From positions 62,001 through 126,000 of the forward strand of contig JAFIEZ010000018.1 of NCBI GenBank assembly GCA_020832235.1: DNA of 64,000 bases. Reading direction: 5' to 3'. The stretch comes from Bacteroidota bacterium. Its GTDB lineage: Bacteria; Bacteroidota; Rhodothermia; Balneolales; HLUCCA01. The translations under genes were made by a program, and so were the position numbers. The notes beneath the pieces are model-generated. The model had not been told where the DNA came from. It saw nothing but the letters and a program-made list of their open reading frames with translations, and made no database searches. Below are positions 36,601 through 45,561 of this stretch, piece after piece (position 1 is the first letter of the stretch; the number at the start of each line of letters is the position of its first letter).

Positions 36601-38225
36601 ATAACAATACTAACGGAAACAATTGGATTGGATTCAGTCTTACCGGTCAGTCAAGCAATCGCTCCGCAATTGGTGCACGTGTATCAATCAAAGCCGGTGG
36701 CAAATGGCAAACACGCTCCCAGCTGCCCGTAACCGGATTTGGCAGCCAGAGTACATCAAGAATTCACTTCGGTCTTGAAATGGCTGCAGCCGTTGACAGT
36801 GTAGTTATAAACTGGCCATCGGGCTACAGACAGGTTATCACAAATAACCCATCCATCAATCAGTACCATACCATTCTGGAAGAAGATGCAACCGTTTTAC
36901 ACGGAATAACCTTCCACGATGAAAACAGCAATGGTATCTGGGATGATGGTGAGCCCGCGATTGGTAATATTCGCATGAGATTGTCACAAAATAACCAGTC
37001 GTTAAGCAGTGATCCCCGAGGTCAATTTGTAACCCGCCTAAACAGCGGAACCTATACAATTGAAACGATTGGACTAAAAAACTGGCACGTACTTTCCAAT
37101 CCGTCTGTAACAGTTGGTCAAAATGCTGATAGTGTGTTTGTTCCGATTCCCTTACGTCCACTATCCAATGGTTATGACCTTAGCGTAACCTTTGCAACAA
37201 CAGCATGGCGTCGTGGATTCACAAACGAAACCATTGTACAAATCAGCAATATTGGTACAGCAAAAGCTCTAGACGGAACATTGACTCTGGATTATCCGGA
37301 TGAAGGTTATGTGGTTAAATCTTCTCGCCCTTACGATTCATCTGATAAAATGTACATCTGGAGCCTACCTGAAATAAAGCCTGGCGAAACGATATCTATC
37401 AGTGTTAAAGATAGCATCGGATTAGATGCGTACACCGGACAGGTACTAAATTTCTCAGCACGGGTTATGGCACCGGGTGAAGATCTTGACCTCAGCAACA
37501 ATGCCATCAGTGAGGAAATTGTGGTAGTGGGTGCCATTGATCCAAACGATATAATTGTAAGCCCTATGGGTGATGGTCCGGAAGGTTTCATTGAAAAAGA
37601 TCAGGAGCTTACCTATACCATACGGTTTGAAAATATGGGGACATGGGAAGCCACCTACGTTTTTATTGACAACCAGATATCTCCGAACCTGGATTTGAAT
37701 ACATTCAACATGATATCGACCAGTCATCAGGCCAGTTACATCCTGCACCCTGATGGACTTCTGGAAATATCGTACTTGAACATCGGCCTTCCGCCGGCAG
37801 AATTAGACTCAATAGGTGCTCATGGATATTTCAAGTACAGCATTCGACCGGATGTGGATATTCAGCCCGGGGATCGTATTTATAATACTGCTGAGATTGT
37901 TTTCGATTTTGAAGCGCCCATTATTACAAATACCACGCAGCATACTATTTTCCGCACACGCGACCAGATAGCCCAACCAACGGCATATCCGAATCCGTTC
38001 AATCCTACTACTCAAATTCAGTTTGATGTATTACGTCGGTCTTCTGTTACCATTCAAGTGTACGACTTAACCGGGCGACTGCTGGATACCTTGGTTAACG
38101 GTGAGCAATCTGCCGGTACGCATACGGTAACATGGAATGCCAGCCGATATGCTAGTGGTATCTATCTGATTCGAATGTCAACAGATGTCGGTGTCTCAAC
38201 AAGAAAAATCACCTTCATAAAATAA
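33612..38225 (+). CDS. Giant secreted FG-GAP/ASPIC protein with type IX sorting domain
   Basis: A 1537-residue cargo protein. Residues 1-21 are a signal peptide ending FGQ. About 25-480 resembles the IgGFc-binding N-terminal domain (YFNVFVPPNNEP, VQYGSLMQNSRDGGAYVPSS). About 640-1005 holds FG-GAP/VCBS repeats (WVDFNRDGFDDLFVTN, DFDNDGHVDLLITN, DTNNNGHLDLLVTN), a calcium-binding type propeller. About 1010-1093 is an ASPIC/UnbV domain, and about 1095-1175 an SD-repeat-B-like domain. Conserved DUF11-like repeats follow, and the last 80 residues are the type IX sorting domain (YPNPFNPTTQIQF to RKITFIK). Its place in the exopolysaccharide locus, with the same promoter type, suggests a matrix or surface adhesin. 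Confidence 0.88.
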   Translation: MKRLLLFFILTFASATMLFGQSEPSTYFNVFVPPNNEPLKRNVALIVTAIADSTNFQIIDDDMDGDDDDSVSGMLMAGQSQIVYIAEGGINDDARYASGGLLKSNGDYFFIHSDKLVKASMSTDSDWQHDFVPSVNKKSVGQKFFIYSPKGSSNGRDINVFAYEENTTVTISRISLSPTLHSGHTHVDVNQRTIVAQRTLNPGQDLIYFYQEGRKLLESGHTYMVEANKDVSVQYGSLMQNSRDGGAYVPSSNGSGSGDLFYFAVPYQSQGEQEIRIISWDDQNHVKLERYSNGSWIQMQEWTLNALEPADWVGKQHGNVSYPTVFRVTATSGKRVSVMEANWMETGSNTTSDMATMVSSANGTSSGTQFLAYMLPPSRQNNVINPFTGEAFSGNVTHFYLFAGDKNTTVTIKDAKTNGQVLHRTYEIEANRYADAFFNMDEWRSIYNGNGSPDGPERPYVIIEATQNIAVLSTNFNDNWMTYFGSSLPQGFTQQTRTSNSEASPGATVTLNTQIIHNSNSSIQNPTIEVNVGSGLIPTESTLKNNTTSQQWNGDIQVNENGSKITFNDVSDINGTDDLEVETVVIVQPTFNDGTPVPNGTVISIDTAVSGEIDGTFQQSVSSQGIQNNSNDNSNLLFAVCGVGPIVTESNDSWNGAWVDFNRDGFDDLFVTNKNPNEPNELYRNNGNGTYTRITNGSLVNDNANTVAAVWADVNNNGWPDVFVVNATGKRSMLYLNNGNGNFSPQPNSGIEVHPQYFHGAVFADFDNDGHVDLLITNFFPTRFHQLYRNNGNGTFTLVENTPVTMVSERAMAPILVDYDNDGFVDIFIPNGNDRPNSLFRNLGGFQFEQVTDGDIVTDSYNSVGAAWGDYTGNGYPDLYIVNASGQNNNLYQNNGDGTFTKVYDNIIVQQGGHNHAAVWLDTNNNGHLDLLVTNDQGSNALYLSDGNGGFERKPGELIGGNTGRSYGAAVSDVNRDGRLDVMIFNQANQTNRLFCNNNTNGNNWIGFSLTGQSSNRSAIGARVSIKAGGKWQTRSQLPVTGFGSQSTSRIHFGLEMAAAVDSVVINWPSGYRQVITNNPSINQYHTILEEDATVLHGITFHDENSNGIWDDGEPAIGNIRMRLSQNNQSLSSDPRGQFVTRLNSGTYTIETIGLKNWHVLSNPSVTVGQNADSVFVPIPLRPLSNGYDLSVTFATTAWRRGFTNETIVQISNIGTAKALDGTLTLDYPDEGYVVKSSRPYDSSDKMYIWSLPEIKPGETISISVKDSIGLDAYTGQVLNFSARVMAPGEDLDLSNNAISEEIVVVGAIDPNDIIVSPMGDGPEGFIEKDQELTYTIRFENMGTWEATYVFIDNQISPNLDLNTFNMISTSHQASYILHPDGLLEISYLNIGLPPAELDSIGAHGYFKYSIRPDVDIQPGDRIYNTAEIVFDFEAPIITNTTQHTIFRTRDQIAQPTAYPNPFNPTTQIQFDVLRRSSVTIQVYDLTGRLLDTLVNGEQSAGTHTVTWNASRYASGIYLIRMSTDVGVSTRKITFIK

Positions 38226-38232
38226 GAGGGTG

Positions 38233-38292
38233 ATAGAGTTAGCGAAATAGTCAAGTACGGTTATTTCAAGAAACACGAACCGCTATCTCTAT
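38233..38292 (+). other. Long hairpin between the secreted protein gene and rfbA
   Basis: ATAGAGTTAGCG (38233-38244) pairs with CGCTATCTCTAT (38281-38292) at 11 of 12 positions, with an inner AAATA/TATTT pair. No T-run follows on the plus strand, so it is not a standard terminator. It may stabilise the 3' end of the long upstream mRNA or tune rfbA expression. Confidence 0.4.
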
Positions 38293-38338
38293 ATGTTCAG
38301 AAAAAAATCACAAAATTAAAGACAACATAATCTCCCCA

Positions 38339-39202
38339 ATGAAAGGTATCATTTTAGCCGGTGGAGCCGGTACAAGACTGCATCCCAGTACACTCGTCGT
38401 TAGCAAACAGTTGCTACCCGTTTACGACAAACCCATGATTTATTATCCACTCACTACGCTGATGTTGTCTGGAATCAGGGAGATTTTGATTATCTCGACC
38501 CCAGAAGACCTCCCGCGGTTCATGGAATTACTGGGGGATGGCTGTCAGTGGGGAATACGTCTGGAATATGCCGAACAGCTTAAACCGGAAGGGCTTGCCC
38601 AGGCATTTGTAATTGGTGAAGCATTCATCGGGAAAGATCCGGTTGCATTAATTCTAGGTGACAATATATTTTACGGTCAGGGACTGTCTAACACATTGCA
38701 GAACGTTGCCCGTTTAGAGAAAGGAGCTGTGGTATTTGGATATAATGTAGAAGACCCTGAAAGGTATGGAGTCGTTGAGTTTGATAAAAACGGTAAAGCC
38801 ATAAGCTTAGAAGAAAAGCCAAGTAAACCAAAATCAAACTACGCCGTGGTAGGTCTTTATTATTATGCCAACTGTGTAGTTGAAAAAGCGAAGCACCTTA
38901 AACCATCCAAACGTGGCGAATTAGAAATCACCGATTTGAATAATTTATACCTCCAAGAAGGCACCCTTAAGGTTGAACTCATAGGTCGCGGTACTGCCTG
39001 GTTAGACACTGGAACACATGATTCCATGTTGCAAGCCTCCAACTTTGTACAAACAGTAGAAAAAAGACAAGGTCTGAAGATTGCGAGTCCTGAAGAGGTA
39101 GCCTGGAGAATGCATTACATCACCTCTGTAGAACTTGAGCAGCTTGCTCAAAGCCTCATTAAAAGTGGCTATGGTGAGTACTTATTGAGAATTCTAAAAT
39201 AA
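38339..39202 (+). CDS. rfbA: Glucose-1-phosphate thymidylyltransferase
   Basis: A 287-residue enzyme of the normal RmlA length. The N terminus [31 protein letters not shown] is the nucleotide-binding signature, and [10 protein letters not shown] and [19 protein letters not shown] are further family motifs. It makes dTDP-glucose from glucose-1-phosphate and dTTP, the first step towards dTDP-rhamnose and related sugars. The other rml genes are not in this window. It closes the exopolysaccharide locus and supplies donor sugar for the transferases encoded here. Confidence 0.95.
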   Translation: MKGIILAGGAGTRLHPSTLVVSKQLLPVYDKPMIYYPLTTLMLSGIREILIISTPEDLPRFMELLGDGCQWGIRLEYAEQLKPEGLAQAFVIGEAFIGKDPVALILGDNIFYGQGLSNTLQNVARLEKGAVVFGYNVEDPERYGVVEFDKNGKAISLEEKPSKPKSNYAVVGLYYYANCVVEKAKHLKPSKRGELEITDLNNLYLQEGTLKVELIGRGTAWLDTGTHDSMLQASNFVQTVEKRQGLKIASPEEVAWRMHYITSVELEQLAQSLIKSGYGEYLLRILK

Positions 39203-39294
39203 ACTAACTAGAAAAGGATAATCAACGGTATTAGCGGAACCGCATTTTCAGAAGTTTGAAAGAACTCTGTAGAATCATCTATCAACACCGTATA

Positions 39295-39333
39295 AAAAAA
39301 GCCCCCGATGTATAACACCGGAGGCTTAAAGTG
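39295..39333 (-). terminator. Terminator downstream of aconitase
   Basis: On the minus strand GCCTCCGG-N10-TCGGGGGC (one mismatch) is followed by seven T. It lies about 130 nt beyond the aconitase stop codon. Confidence 0.75.
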
Positions 39334-39432
39334 CAAGTAGTGAAGCCTTACGTCTTCATTAGTTGTTTCGTTTGAAATCGCCTGGCGGTTTGAACCTCAT
39401 GGGGCCGAAACCCTTCCGTGAACACCCTCCGG
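39318..39432 (-). other. Structured 3' UTR or small RNA candidate after aconitase
   Basis: On the minus strand CCGGAGG (plus 39426-39432) can pair with CCTCCGG (plus 39318-39324), closing a fold of about 115 nt, with two flanking G-U pairs. The right arm is also the left arm of the terminator hairpin, so the two folds exclude each other. A smaller inner hairpin GAAG/CTTC is seen. No known RNA family recognised. Confidence 0.25.
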
Positions 39433-39458
39433 CAGCATTTCAAACACTATTTTGTGGG

Positions 39459-42161
39459 TTATTTTTCGCTCAGAAAACCTCTGAGGACGGTCTGTAATAT
39501 ACCGCCATTCCGATAATAATCAATCTCCACCAATGTGTCAATACGACTCTTAACGGTGAATGTTTTTTCTGTTCCATCTGCCTTGCGAGCGACAACCTCA
39601 ATGAGCTGCTTCGCTTTCATATCATCGCTCAATGCAATGCTGAAATGCTCGCTTCCATCAAGATCAAGGGTGGCAGCAGATTCACCCTCCTGATACTGAA
39701 GTGGCAGTACGCCCATTCCTACCAGGTTACTTCGGTGAATACGCTCAAACGACTCGGCAATCACGGCTTTAACGCCAAGCAGGTTGGTACCTTTCGCCGC
39801 CCAGTCGCGTGAGGACCCGGTTCCATACTCTTTGCCAGCAAGTACTACCAGCGGAGTTCCCTCCTGCTGATATTGCATAGAGGCTTCGTAGATACTGGTG
39901 ACGTTACCTGTAGGGAAGTGTGTCGTATATCCGCCCTCGGTTCCCGGCGCCAACTGATTCTTGATGCGAACGTTGGCGAAGGTTCCACGGGTCATCACAC
40001 GGTCGTTTCCGCGTCGACTTCCGTACGAGTTGAAATCGATTTCATCTACGCCGTTGTCTACCAGGTATTGTCCGGCTGGCGACTCGCGTTTGATGTTCCC
40101 CGCAGGCGAGATATGGTCTGTAGTAATAGAATCACCAACTTTAACCAGCACACGTGCATCTTTGATGGACTGAATTGGAGCAGGCTCGGGAGCCATGTCT
40201 TCAAAAAACGGAGGAAGCTGAATGTAGGTCGACTCATCTTTCCAATCAAACAGCTCGCCACCGGTAATCGGAATGGCGTTCCATTCTTCGTTGGAATCAG
40301 CTATGCCGTTGTAGCTCTTGTGGAACAACTCCGGACGAACGGCATTGTCGAGGTGGGCTTCAATTTCGTCTTGTGTTGGCCAGATGTCTTTCAAGTACAC
40401 ATCCTCCCCGTCTTTACCTTTACCCAACGGCTCCTTAACCAGATCGATGTCGACCGTTCCGGCCAGCGCATAGGCTACAACAAGAGGTGGCGATGCCAGG
40501 TAATTGGCTTTCACATTAGGATGGATACGCCCTTCGAAGTTTCGGTTTCCGGAAAGCACACCGGCTACGATGAGGTCTCCCTCCGCAATAGCCTTGTCTA
40601 CGGCTTCTGGTAACGGACCAGAGTTACCAATACAGGTCGTACATCCATAACCAACGAGGTTGAATCCGAGTGCATCGAGATACTTAGTAAGATCGGCCTC
40701 CAAAAGGTAATCCGTAACTACGCGCGAGCCGGGAGCCAGCGAAGTTTTCACATAAGGCTTCACGGTGAGGCCTTTTTCAACGGCTTTCTTGGCTACGATT
40801 CCCGCACCCAGCATTACGGATGGGTTGGAGGTATTCGTACAACTGGTGATGGCGGCAATAACCACATCACCGTGTTTCATGTCGATGGTAGTACCGTTCT
40901 GATAGGTACCTTTGTTAGCCAGTTTTTCCTGGGTTAGGGCAAATCCCTGAGTAGGCTCTTGTGTTACAAGCGCTTTGTTGAAGGAATCTTTCATGTTGGC
41001 CAGGGCTACACGATCCTGCGGACGCTTAGGTCCGGCCAGGGATGGCTCAACGGTGCTGAGGTCCAGGTGAAGTACATCGGTGAACTCCGGATCCGGTGTG
41101 TCGGCGGTGCGGAAGAGTCCCTGTAATTTGCAGTACTCCTCAACGGTTTTAACGAGACCTACATCACGGCCAGTACGGGTCATGTAGCGTAGTGCTTCCT
41201 CATCAATTGGGAAGAAACCACATGTTGCGCCATACTCGGGAGCCATGTTGGCGATGGTAGCACGGTCGGCCAGACCCATATTTGCAAGTCCATCTCCGAA
41301 AAATTCCACGAATTTGCCCACAACGCCCTTCTTGCGGAGCATTTGGGTTACGGTAAGGGTAAGATCCGTTGCGGTAACGCCTTCACGCAATTTGCCGGTC
41401 ACCTTGAATCCAATGACTTCCGGAATGAGCATGTATATAGGTTGTCCGAGCATTACGGCCTCTGCTTCAATACCACCAACGCCCCAGCCTAAAATGCCAA
41501 GTCCGTTAATCATGGTCGTATGCGAATCGGTACCGACCAATGAATCAGGATACACTACTTCGAGGTCGTCTTCTTTGCGGCTCCAAACGCCTTTTGCGAG
41601 ATACTCGAGGTTAACCTGATGCACGATTCCACGCGCAGGCGGAACTACACCGAAGTTTGTGAATGCTTTTTGTCCCCAACGCAGGAATTCATAACGCTCA
41701 CGGTTGCGCTCAAACTCGATTTTGGCGTTGTGCATGAAGGCGAATTCTTGTCCGAAGGTATCTACTTGAACAGAGTGATCAATAACCAGATCTACCGGTA
41801 CATTGGGATTAATTTTCTTGGGATCACCTCCCATTTTGGCCATGGCATGACGAAGTGCGGCGAGATCAACTACAGCCGGAACACCGGTGAAATCCTGCAG
41901 AACAACTCGGGCAGGCTTGAAAGGAATCTCCACATCGGCCGGTTGTTTGGCGTTGTAGGATGCCAGTTTTTTTACATCATCTTCGGTCACTACATAGTCA
42001 TCAACCTCCCGAAGTACAGCTTCCAGCAGGACTTTGATTGAGAAAGGCAGTTTGCTCATGTCGCCGTAGCCTTTTTTCTCCAGCTCGGCCAGACTATAGT
42101 AATATGCTTTCCCGTTAGGTGTGTCAAATGTTTTACGGGTGCCTAAAAGATTCTTGCTCAT
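39459..42161 (-). CDS. acnA: Aconitate hydratase (AcnA/IRP1 type)
   Basis: A 900-residue aconitase of normal AcnA length. It has the Fe-S cluster cysteines in [15 protein letters not shown] and [16 protein letters not shown], the early substrate region [25 protein letters not shown], and the C-terminal swivel domain with [16 protein letters not shown]. It isomerises citrate to isocitrate in the TCA cycle in the cytosol. It is monocistronic, with a terminator downstream and a 322-nt upstream region shared with the sodA-like terminator. Confidence 0.96.
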   Translation of the reverse strand: MSKNLLGTRKTFDTPNGKAYYYSLAELEKKGYGDMSKLPFSIKVLLEAVLREVDDYVVTEDDVKKLASYNAKQPADVEIPFKPARVVLQDFTGVPAVVDLAALRHAMAKMGGDPKKINPNVPVDLVIDHSVQVDTFGQEFAFMHNAKIEFERNRERYEFLRWGQKAFTNFGVVPPARGIVHQVNLEYLAKGVWSRKEDDLEVVYPDSLVGTDSHTTMINGLGILGWGVGGIEAEAVMLGQPIYMLIPEVIGFKVTGKLREGVTATDLTLTVTQMLRKKGVVGKFVEFFGDGLANMGLADRATIANMAPEYGATCGFFPIDEEALRYMTRTGRDVGLVKTVEEYCKLQGLFRTADTPDPEFTDVLHLDLSTVEPSLAGPKRPQDRVALANMKDSFNKALVTQEPTQGFALTQEKLANKGTYQNGTTIDMKHGDVVIAAITSCTNTSNPSVMLGAGIVAKKAVEKGLTVKPYVKTSLAPGSRVVTDYLLEADLTKYLDALGFNLVGYGCTTCIGNSGPLPEAVDKAIAEGDLIVAGVLSGNRNFEGRIHPNVKANYLASPPLVVAYALAGTVDIDLVKEPLGKGKDGEDVYLKDIWPTQDEIEAHLDNAVRPELFHKSYNGIADSNEEWNAIPITGGELFDWKDESTYIQLPPFFEDMAPEPAPIQSIKDARVLVKVGDSITTDHISPAGNIKRESPAGQYLVDNGVDEIDFNSYGSRRGNDRVMTRGTFANVRIKNQLAPGTEGGYTTHFPTGNVTSIYEASMQYQQEGTPLVVLAGKEYGTGSSRDWAAKGTNLLGVKAVIAESFERIHRSNLVGMGVLPLQYQEGESAATLDLDGSEHFSIALSDDMKAKQLIEVVARKADGTEKTFTVKSRIDTLVEIDYYRNGGILQTVLRGFLSEK

Positions 42162-42483
42162 AAGGATTATCGAATAATTTTCTGTGTAATATGATTATCT
42201 AGTCAAGATAACGAAATTGCCGTAACTATTGAAGTTTACATGCGCCGGATGTCGCTGCTTTTACCGTCTTTTGCGCAAAAAAAAAGGTTCTGTGTGACGT
42301 TTCACACAAAACCTTTTCGTGACAGTTCCAATGGTGGATACACCTATTCGATGGTTGGTAATGAGAAACCAACCCATGTCTAGGGTTGCAATCCTGCTAT
42401 GTCATGTATCTGATATGGATGCGACTTCGAATCTTACCCAGAAATAAACAAGACTGAACTCAACATATTGTCGCTCCCCAAGA
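42162..42483 (-). other. Spacer between aconitase and superoxide dismutase, no gene
   Basis: Both flanking genes read on the minus strand, so this holds the 3' UTR and terminator of the dismutase gene (42277-42317) and the promoter and leader of acnA. Only trivially short frames occur. I see no clear protein or RNA gene. Confidence 0.6.
42277..42317 (-). terminator. Rho-independent terminator of the superoxide dismutase gene
   Basis: On the minus strand AAGGTT-T-TGTGTGA pairs with TCACACA-G-AACCTT and is followed by a run of T. The other side also has T/A tracts, so it could be bidirectional. Confidence 0.85.
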
Positions 42484-43209
42484 TCAGCCAAATCGAACAG
42501 CTGCATCCAGTCGGCGGGCGACTTCATCCCAGTTAACAACGTTCATGAAAGCCTGAGTGTACTCACCGCGACGATTCTGGTAGCGCAGATAGTACGCGTG
42601 TTCCCATACGTCTACCATTAATAGCGGAATATTCGACCATGTAGAAAGGTCCGACTGTCGCTCAACCTGGTGAATAATCAGTCGCTGACCAACGGGTTCC
42701 CATGCCAGTACACCCCAACCGCTTCCTTCAACGGCATTGGAAGCCGCCAGAAAGTGCGCGCGGAATTTATCGTAGGAGCCGAAACTGCGATCGATTTGCT
42801 GCCGAAGTGCCTGATTCTGGGGTTCGCCACCGCCATTCGGCGACATCACGGTCCAGAAAAGAGTATGGAGATAGTGTCCGCCACCGTGGAAGCTGATTTC
42901 GCGCGACCAATGTTTAACCAGGCTAAAGTCGCCGCTTTCACGTGCTTCTGCAAGCTTATCTAGGGCGGTATTCATACCGTTTACGTAACCGAGGTGATGC
43001 CGGCCATGGTGCAATTGCATGGTCTGTGCATCGATATGAGGTTCAAGAGCATCAGCCGGGTATGGTAGATCGGCCAGCGTGTAACGACCGAGGTCATCGG
43101 TGAGTTTCATTTCGTAGAGCTCTTGTGCTGCAGCGGGATTAAAAAGTCCTGCGGCACCCAGTAATGCAGCGCCGCCCATGGTTTTCTTCAAATATTCGCG
43201 TCGGTTCAT
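42484..43209 (-). CDS. Tat-exported Fe/Mn superoxide dismutase
   Basis: A 241-residue Fe/Mn-type dismutase. The first 29 residues form a twin-arginine signal (NRREYLKK, then GGAALLGAAGLF and an AAAQ cleavage region), so the enzyme should fold and take up its metal in the cytosol and then be exported. Metal ligands are seen in MQLHHGRHHLGYVN, SFHGGGHYLHTLFW and DVWEHAYYL. It removes superoxide in the periplasm. The gene is divergent from rplM, with a 373-nt spacer. Confidence 0.93.
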   Translation of the reverse strand: MNRREYLKKTMGGAALLGAAGLFNPAAAQELYEMKLTDDLGRYTLADLPYPADALEPHIDAQTMQLHHGRHHLGYVNGMNTALDKLAEARESGDFSLVKHWSREISFHGGGHYLHTLFWTVMSPNGGGEPQNQALRQQIDRSFGSYDKFRAHFLAASNAVEGSGWGVLAWEPVGQRLIIHQVERQSDLSTWSNIPLLMVDVWEHAYYLRYQNRRGEYTQAFMNVVNWDEVARRLDAAVRFG

Positions 43210-43582
43210 AGTTTTTGCGTTTAATTAATAGCTGTTGATATAAAGTATTCGAACAGTATGATAATCAACAATATAGGTAATGCCGTTCCATGTACCATAT
43301 GAATACATACGGTTTAAAAGATTTTGACAAGTGCTTAAACACGTGCACTACAGTCAGTAAGGCCTCATCCTACACAATAGTGACTTATGAGGCATTGAAA
43401 ACAGACCTGTGATGAGGAGATGTTTTTTTGCACTATGGCACGTTCCTGTAATCAGTTGCGGAGCGGTGGGTGTGTTGTGCAACCTATTAATTAAGGTAAT
43501 GCATGCATTCATTGTTTTGCTATCGGATTTTTTTTGCCGTATATTTCTCGACTTCACGTAAAATCATAAAATCTATTATCCC
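43210..43582. other. Divergent promoter region between dismutase and rplM
   Basis: No gene is supported. Two inverted repeats are visible: AGTGC-N10-GCACT (43330-43349), next to a CACGTG palindrome, and GCCTCAT (43362-43368) with ATGAGGC (43387-43393). The region must carry the promoters of both the dismutase gene and the ribosomal protein operon; no promoter box was convincing enough to list. Confidence 0.5.
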
Positions 43583-44026
43583 GTGGATACTATAAGCTTC
43601 AAAACATATAATGCAAAGCCATCGACTATCGATAAGAAATGGGTAGTTATTGATGCCGAAGGCCAGCCTTTAGGGCGAATTGCAACAAAGATTGCGGTGA
43701 TTCTCCGTGGCAAAAACAAGCCCGAGTTTACTCCGCATATGGATGCCGGCGATAATGTAATTGTGATCAATGCTGAGAAAGTGACCCTTTCCGGCAAGAA
43801 AATGACCGAGAAAGAGTATTTCCGTCACACCGGTTATCCGGGTGGTGTTAAGCTCACAACTCCTTCGGAAATCCTTGAGAAACATCCTACCCGTCTGCTT
43901 ACAATGGCAGTGAAAGGAATGCTTCCGAAGAACACACTTGGTCGACAGTTACTGCGCAACCTGCGCGTATATGCAGGTCCGGTGCATCCGCACTCCGCAC
44001 AACAACCCGAAACCGTAACTTTCTGA
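43583..44026 (+). CDS. rplM: 50S ribosomal protein L13
   Basis: A 147-residue L13 of usual length. It starts at GTG and shows KKWVVIDAEGQPLGRIAT, the INAEKVTLSGKK segment, RHTGYPGG and the conserved LRVYAGPVHPHSAQQPE tail. It heads the rplM-rpsI pair, 7 nt before rpsI, the order found in most bacteria. Confidence 0.97.
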   Translation: MDTISFKTYNAKPSTIDKKWVVIDAEGQPLGRIATKIAVILRGKNKPEFTPHMDAGDNVIVINAEKVTLSGKKMTEKEYFRHTGYPGGVKLTTPSEILEKHPTRLLTMAVKGMLPKNTLGRQLLRNLRVYAGPVHPHSAQQPETVTF

Positions 44027-44033
44027 TTAACTG

Positions 44034-44420
44034 ATGGCACAGACAAACGCAATCGGCAGAAGAAAGACGTCAACGGCTCGAGTTTACATGAGGCCTGGGA
44101 AAGGTGAGATCAAGATTAACAATCGCGAGTTCACTGATTACTTTCCGCTTCTCTCACACCAGAACGTTGTGATGCAACCATTGACCGTTACCGAAAGTGG
44201 CGGCAAGTTTGACATCGTAGTAACGGTTCGTGGCGGTGGTTTTACCGGTCAAGCTGGCGCTGTTCAGCTCGGTATCGCCCGCGCCCTGGACAAGTTTGAT
44301 GGTGAGAACCACGGTAAACTCAAGCAAGATGATCTTCTTACACGTGACGACCGTATGGTTGAACGTAAGAAGTATGGACGTCCTAAAGCCCGTAAACGCT
44401 TCCAATTCTCGAAACGATAA
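44034..44420 (+). CDS. rpsI: 30S ribosomal protein S9
   Basis: A 128-residue S9. Conserved GRRKTSTARVYMRPGKGEIKIN at the N terminus, GGGFTGQAGAVQLGIARAL in the middle, and the basic C-terminal tail KKYGRPKARKRFQFSKR that reaches the P site. Follows rplM by 7 nt. Confidence 0.97.
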   Translation: MAQTNAIGRRKTSTARVYMRPGKGEIKINNREFTDYFPLLSHQNVVMQPLTVTESGGKFDIVVTVRGGGFTGQAGAVQLGIARALDKFDGENHGKLKQDDLLTRDDRMVERKKYGRPKARKRFQFSKR

Positions 44421-44444
44421 CACGTTTCCGCATCATTTGTCTGC

Positions 44445-44472
44445 TGCCGACCGGGTTATTCCGGTCGGTTTG
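44445..44472 (+). terminator. Strong hairpin after rpsI, weak terminator
   Basis: CCGACCGG and CCGGTCGG form a perfect 8-bp stem with a 6-nt loop, but only TTT follows. It may be a partial terminator or a processing site between rpsI and rpsB. Confidence 0.45.
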
Positions 44473-44520
44473 GCAACATCCCGATGCACATTCACAATCA
44501 CACATACTTCGTGACGTACT

Positions 44521-44604
44521 AACCTGAGTGTTCCGGTAATGATGCCGGGATGGGCAGTATGATCGATCGGAGTAGAGGAAATCAACTCACAATTTATTGA
44601 TATC
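44521..44604 (+). promoter_or_regulatory. rpsB leader with CCGG hairpin
   Basis: The leader before rpsB holds CCGG-TAATGATG-CCGG with flanking partial pairing near 44533-44550. Ribosomal protein S2 leaders are autoregulatory in some bacteria, but I do not recognise a known S2 leader motif here. Confidence 0.25.
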
Positions 44605-45465
44605 ATGGCTCAAGCAGCAAGTATAGAAGAATTGCTTAAAGCAGGTGCGCACTTTGGCCACCTCACCCGCCGTTGGAATCCAAAGATGAATGAATTCATC
44701 TTTATGCAGCGAAACGGCATTCACATCATCGATCTTAAAAAAACCCATGCAGCTCTGCAGGAAACGATTGATGCAATTGAAAAAGTAGCCCGCTCCGGTA
44801 AGAAAATCCTTTTCATCGGTACCAAAAAGCAGGCACAAGAAATTATAAAGACTGAAGCTACCCGTTGTGGTATGCCTTATGTTACCCACCGCTGGTTAGG
44901 TGGTATGCTTACTAACTTCTCAACGGTACGTAAAAGTATTGCACGTATGGAAGAGATTAACAAGATGCGTACCGACGGAACCTATGAGAATATCACCAAG
45001 AAAGAACGACTTATGCTCGATCGCGAGTATGAGAAACTTGAGAAGGTTATGGGTGGTATTTCTAACATGAGCCGTTTACCCGGCGCTATCTTCGTGGTAG
45101 ATATCGTAAAAGAAGATATTGCTATCAACGAAGCCATGAAGCTCAACATCCCTATCTTCGCAATGGTAGATACGAATTGCGATCCGGACATTCCGGATTA
45201 CATCATTCCTGCCAATGACGATGCAGCCAAGGCTATTCACCTGATTACATCCAACGTTGCTGATGCTGTGATTGAAGGTGCTGCTGCTCGCGAAGAGTAT
45301 GAAGAAGAGCAAGCTGTTATGGAAGCCATGGAGAAGAAATCTGCCGAAGAGTCTGGTGATGCAGACGAAGAAGGTGGCGACTCTTCACCACGCCGCCGCC
45401 GCCGTAAAGGCGCAGCCGGTGGAGCTGCCGGTTCTGCCGGACGTGCCCCGCGTAAAGCCGACTAA
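44605..45465 (+). CDS. rpsB: 30S ribosomal protein S2
   Basis: A 286-residue S2. The core (about 1-225) has [33 protein letters not shown] and [20 protein letters not shown]. The tail beyond about residue 228 is an extension: an acidic stretch (EEYEEEQ, DADEEGG) followed by a basic, Gly/Ala-rich part (PRRRRRKG). The tail is longer than in E. coli S2 (about 240 residues). The rpsB-tsf order is standard. Confidence 0.97.
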   Translation: MAQAASIEELLKAGAHFGHLTRRWNPKMNEFIFMQRNGIHIIDLKKTHAALQETIDAIEKVARSGKKILFIGTKKQAQEIIKTEATRCGMPYVTHRWLGGMLTNFSTVRKSIARMEEINKMRTDGTYENITKKERLMLDREYEKLEKVMGGISNMSRLPGAIFVVDIVKEDIAINEAMKLNIPIFAMVDTNCDPDIPDYIIPANDDAAKAIHLITSNVADAVIEGAAAREEYEEEQAVMEAMEKKSAEESGDADEEGGDSSPRRRRRKGAAGGAAGSAGRAPRKAD

Positions 45466-45480
45466 TTTACTTGCACATTA

Positions 45481-45514
45481 CGCCGGCTACTGGTTTTCCA
45501 GATAGCCGGTTTTT
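45481..45514 (+). terminator. Rho-independent terminator after rpsB
   Basis: CCGGCTA-CTGG-TTTT-CCAG-A-TAGCCGG followed by TTTTT. It may allow partial read-through into tsf, which is usually co-expressed with rpsB. Confidence 0.9.
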
Positions 45515-45561
45515 GTGTAGACCGTTTTTTAAAGAAATCATTAATCGAACCTCAAACTATC

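Noticed and set aside
42313-42350. TCCA-N4-TGGA near 42327 as a further enhancer site
   Set aside because: The spacer is one base too short, it lies beyond a terminator, and no -24/-12 box is near.
43421-43460. TGGCACG upstream of rplM as a sigma-54 -24 element
   Set aside because: No TTGC or similar -12 half lies at the right distance, and ribosomal protein operons are normally read by the main sigma factor.
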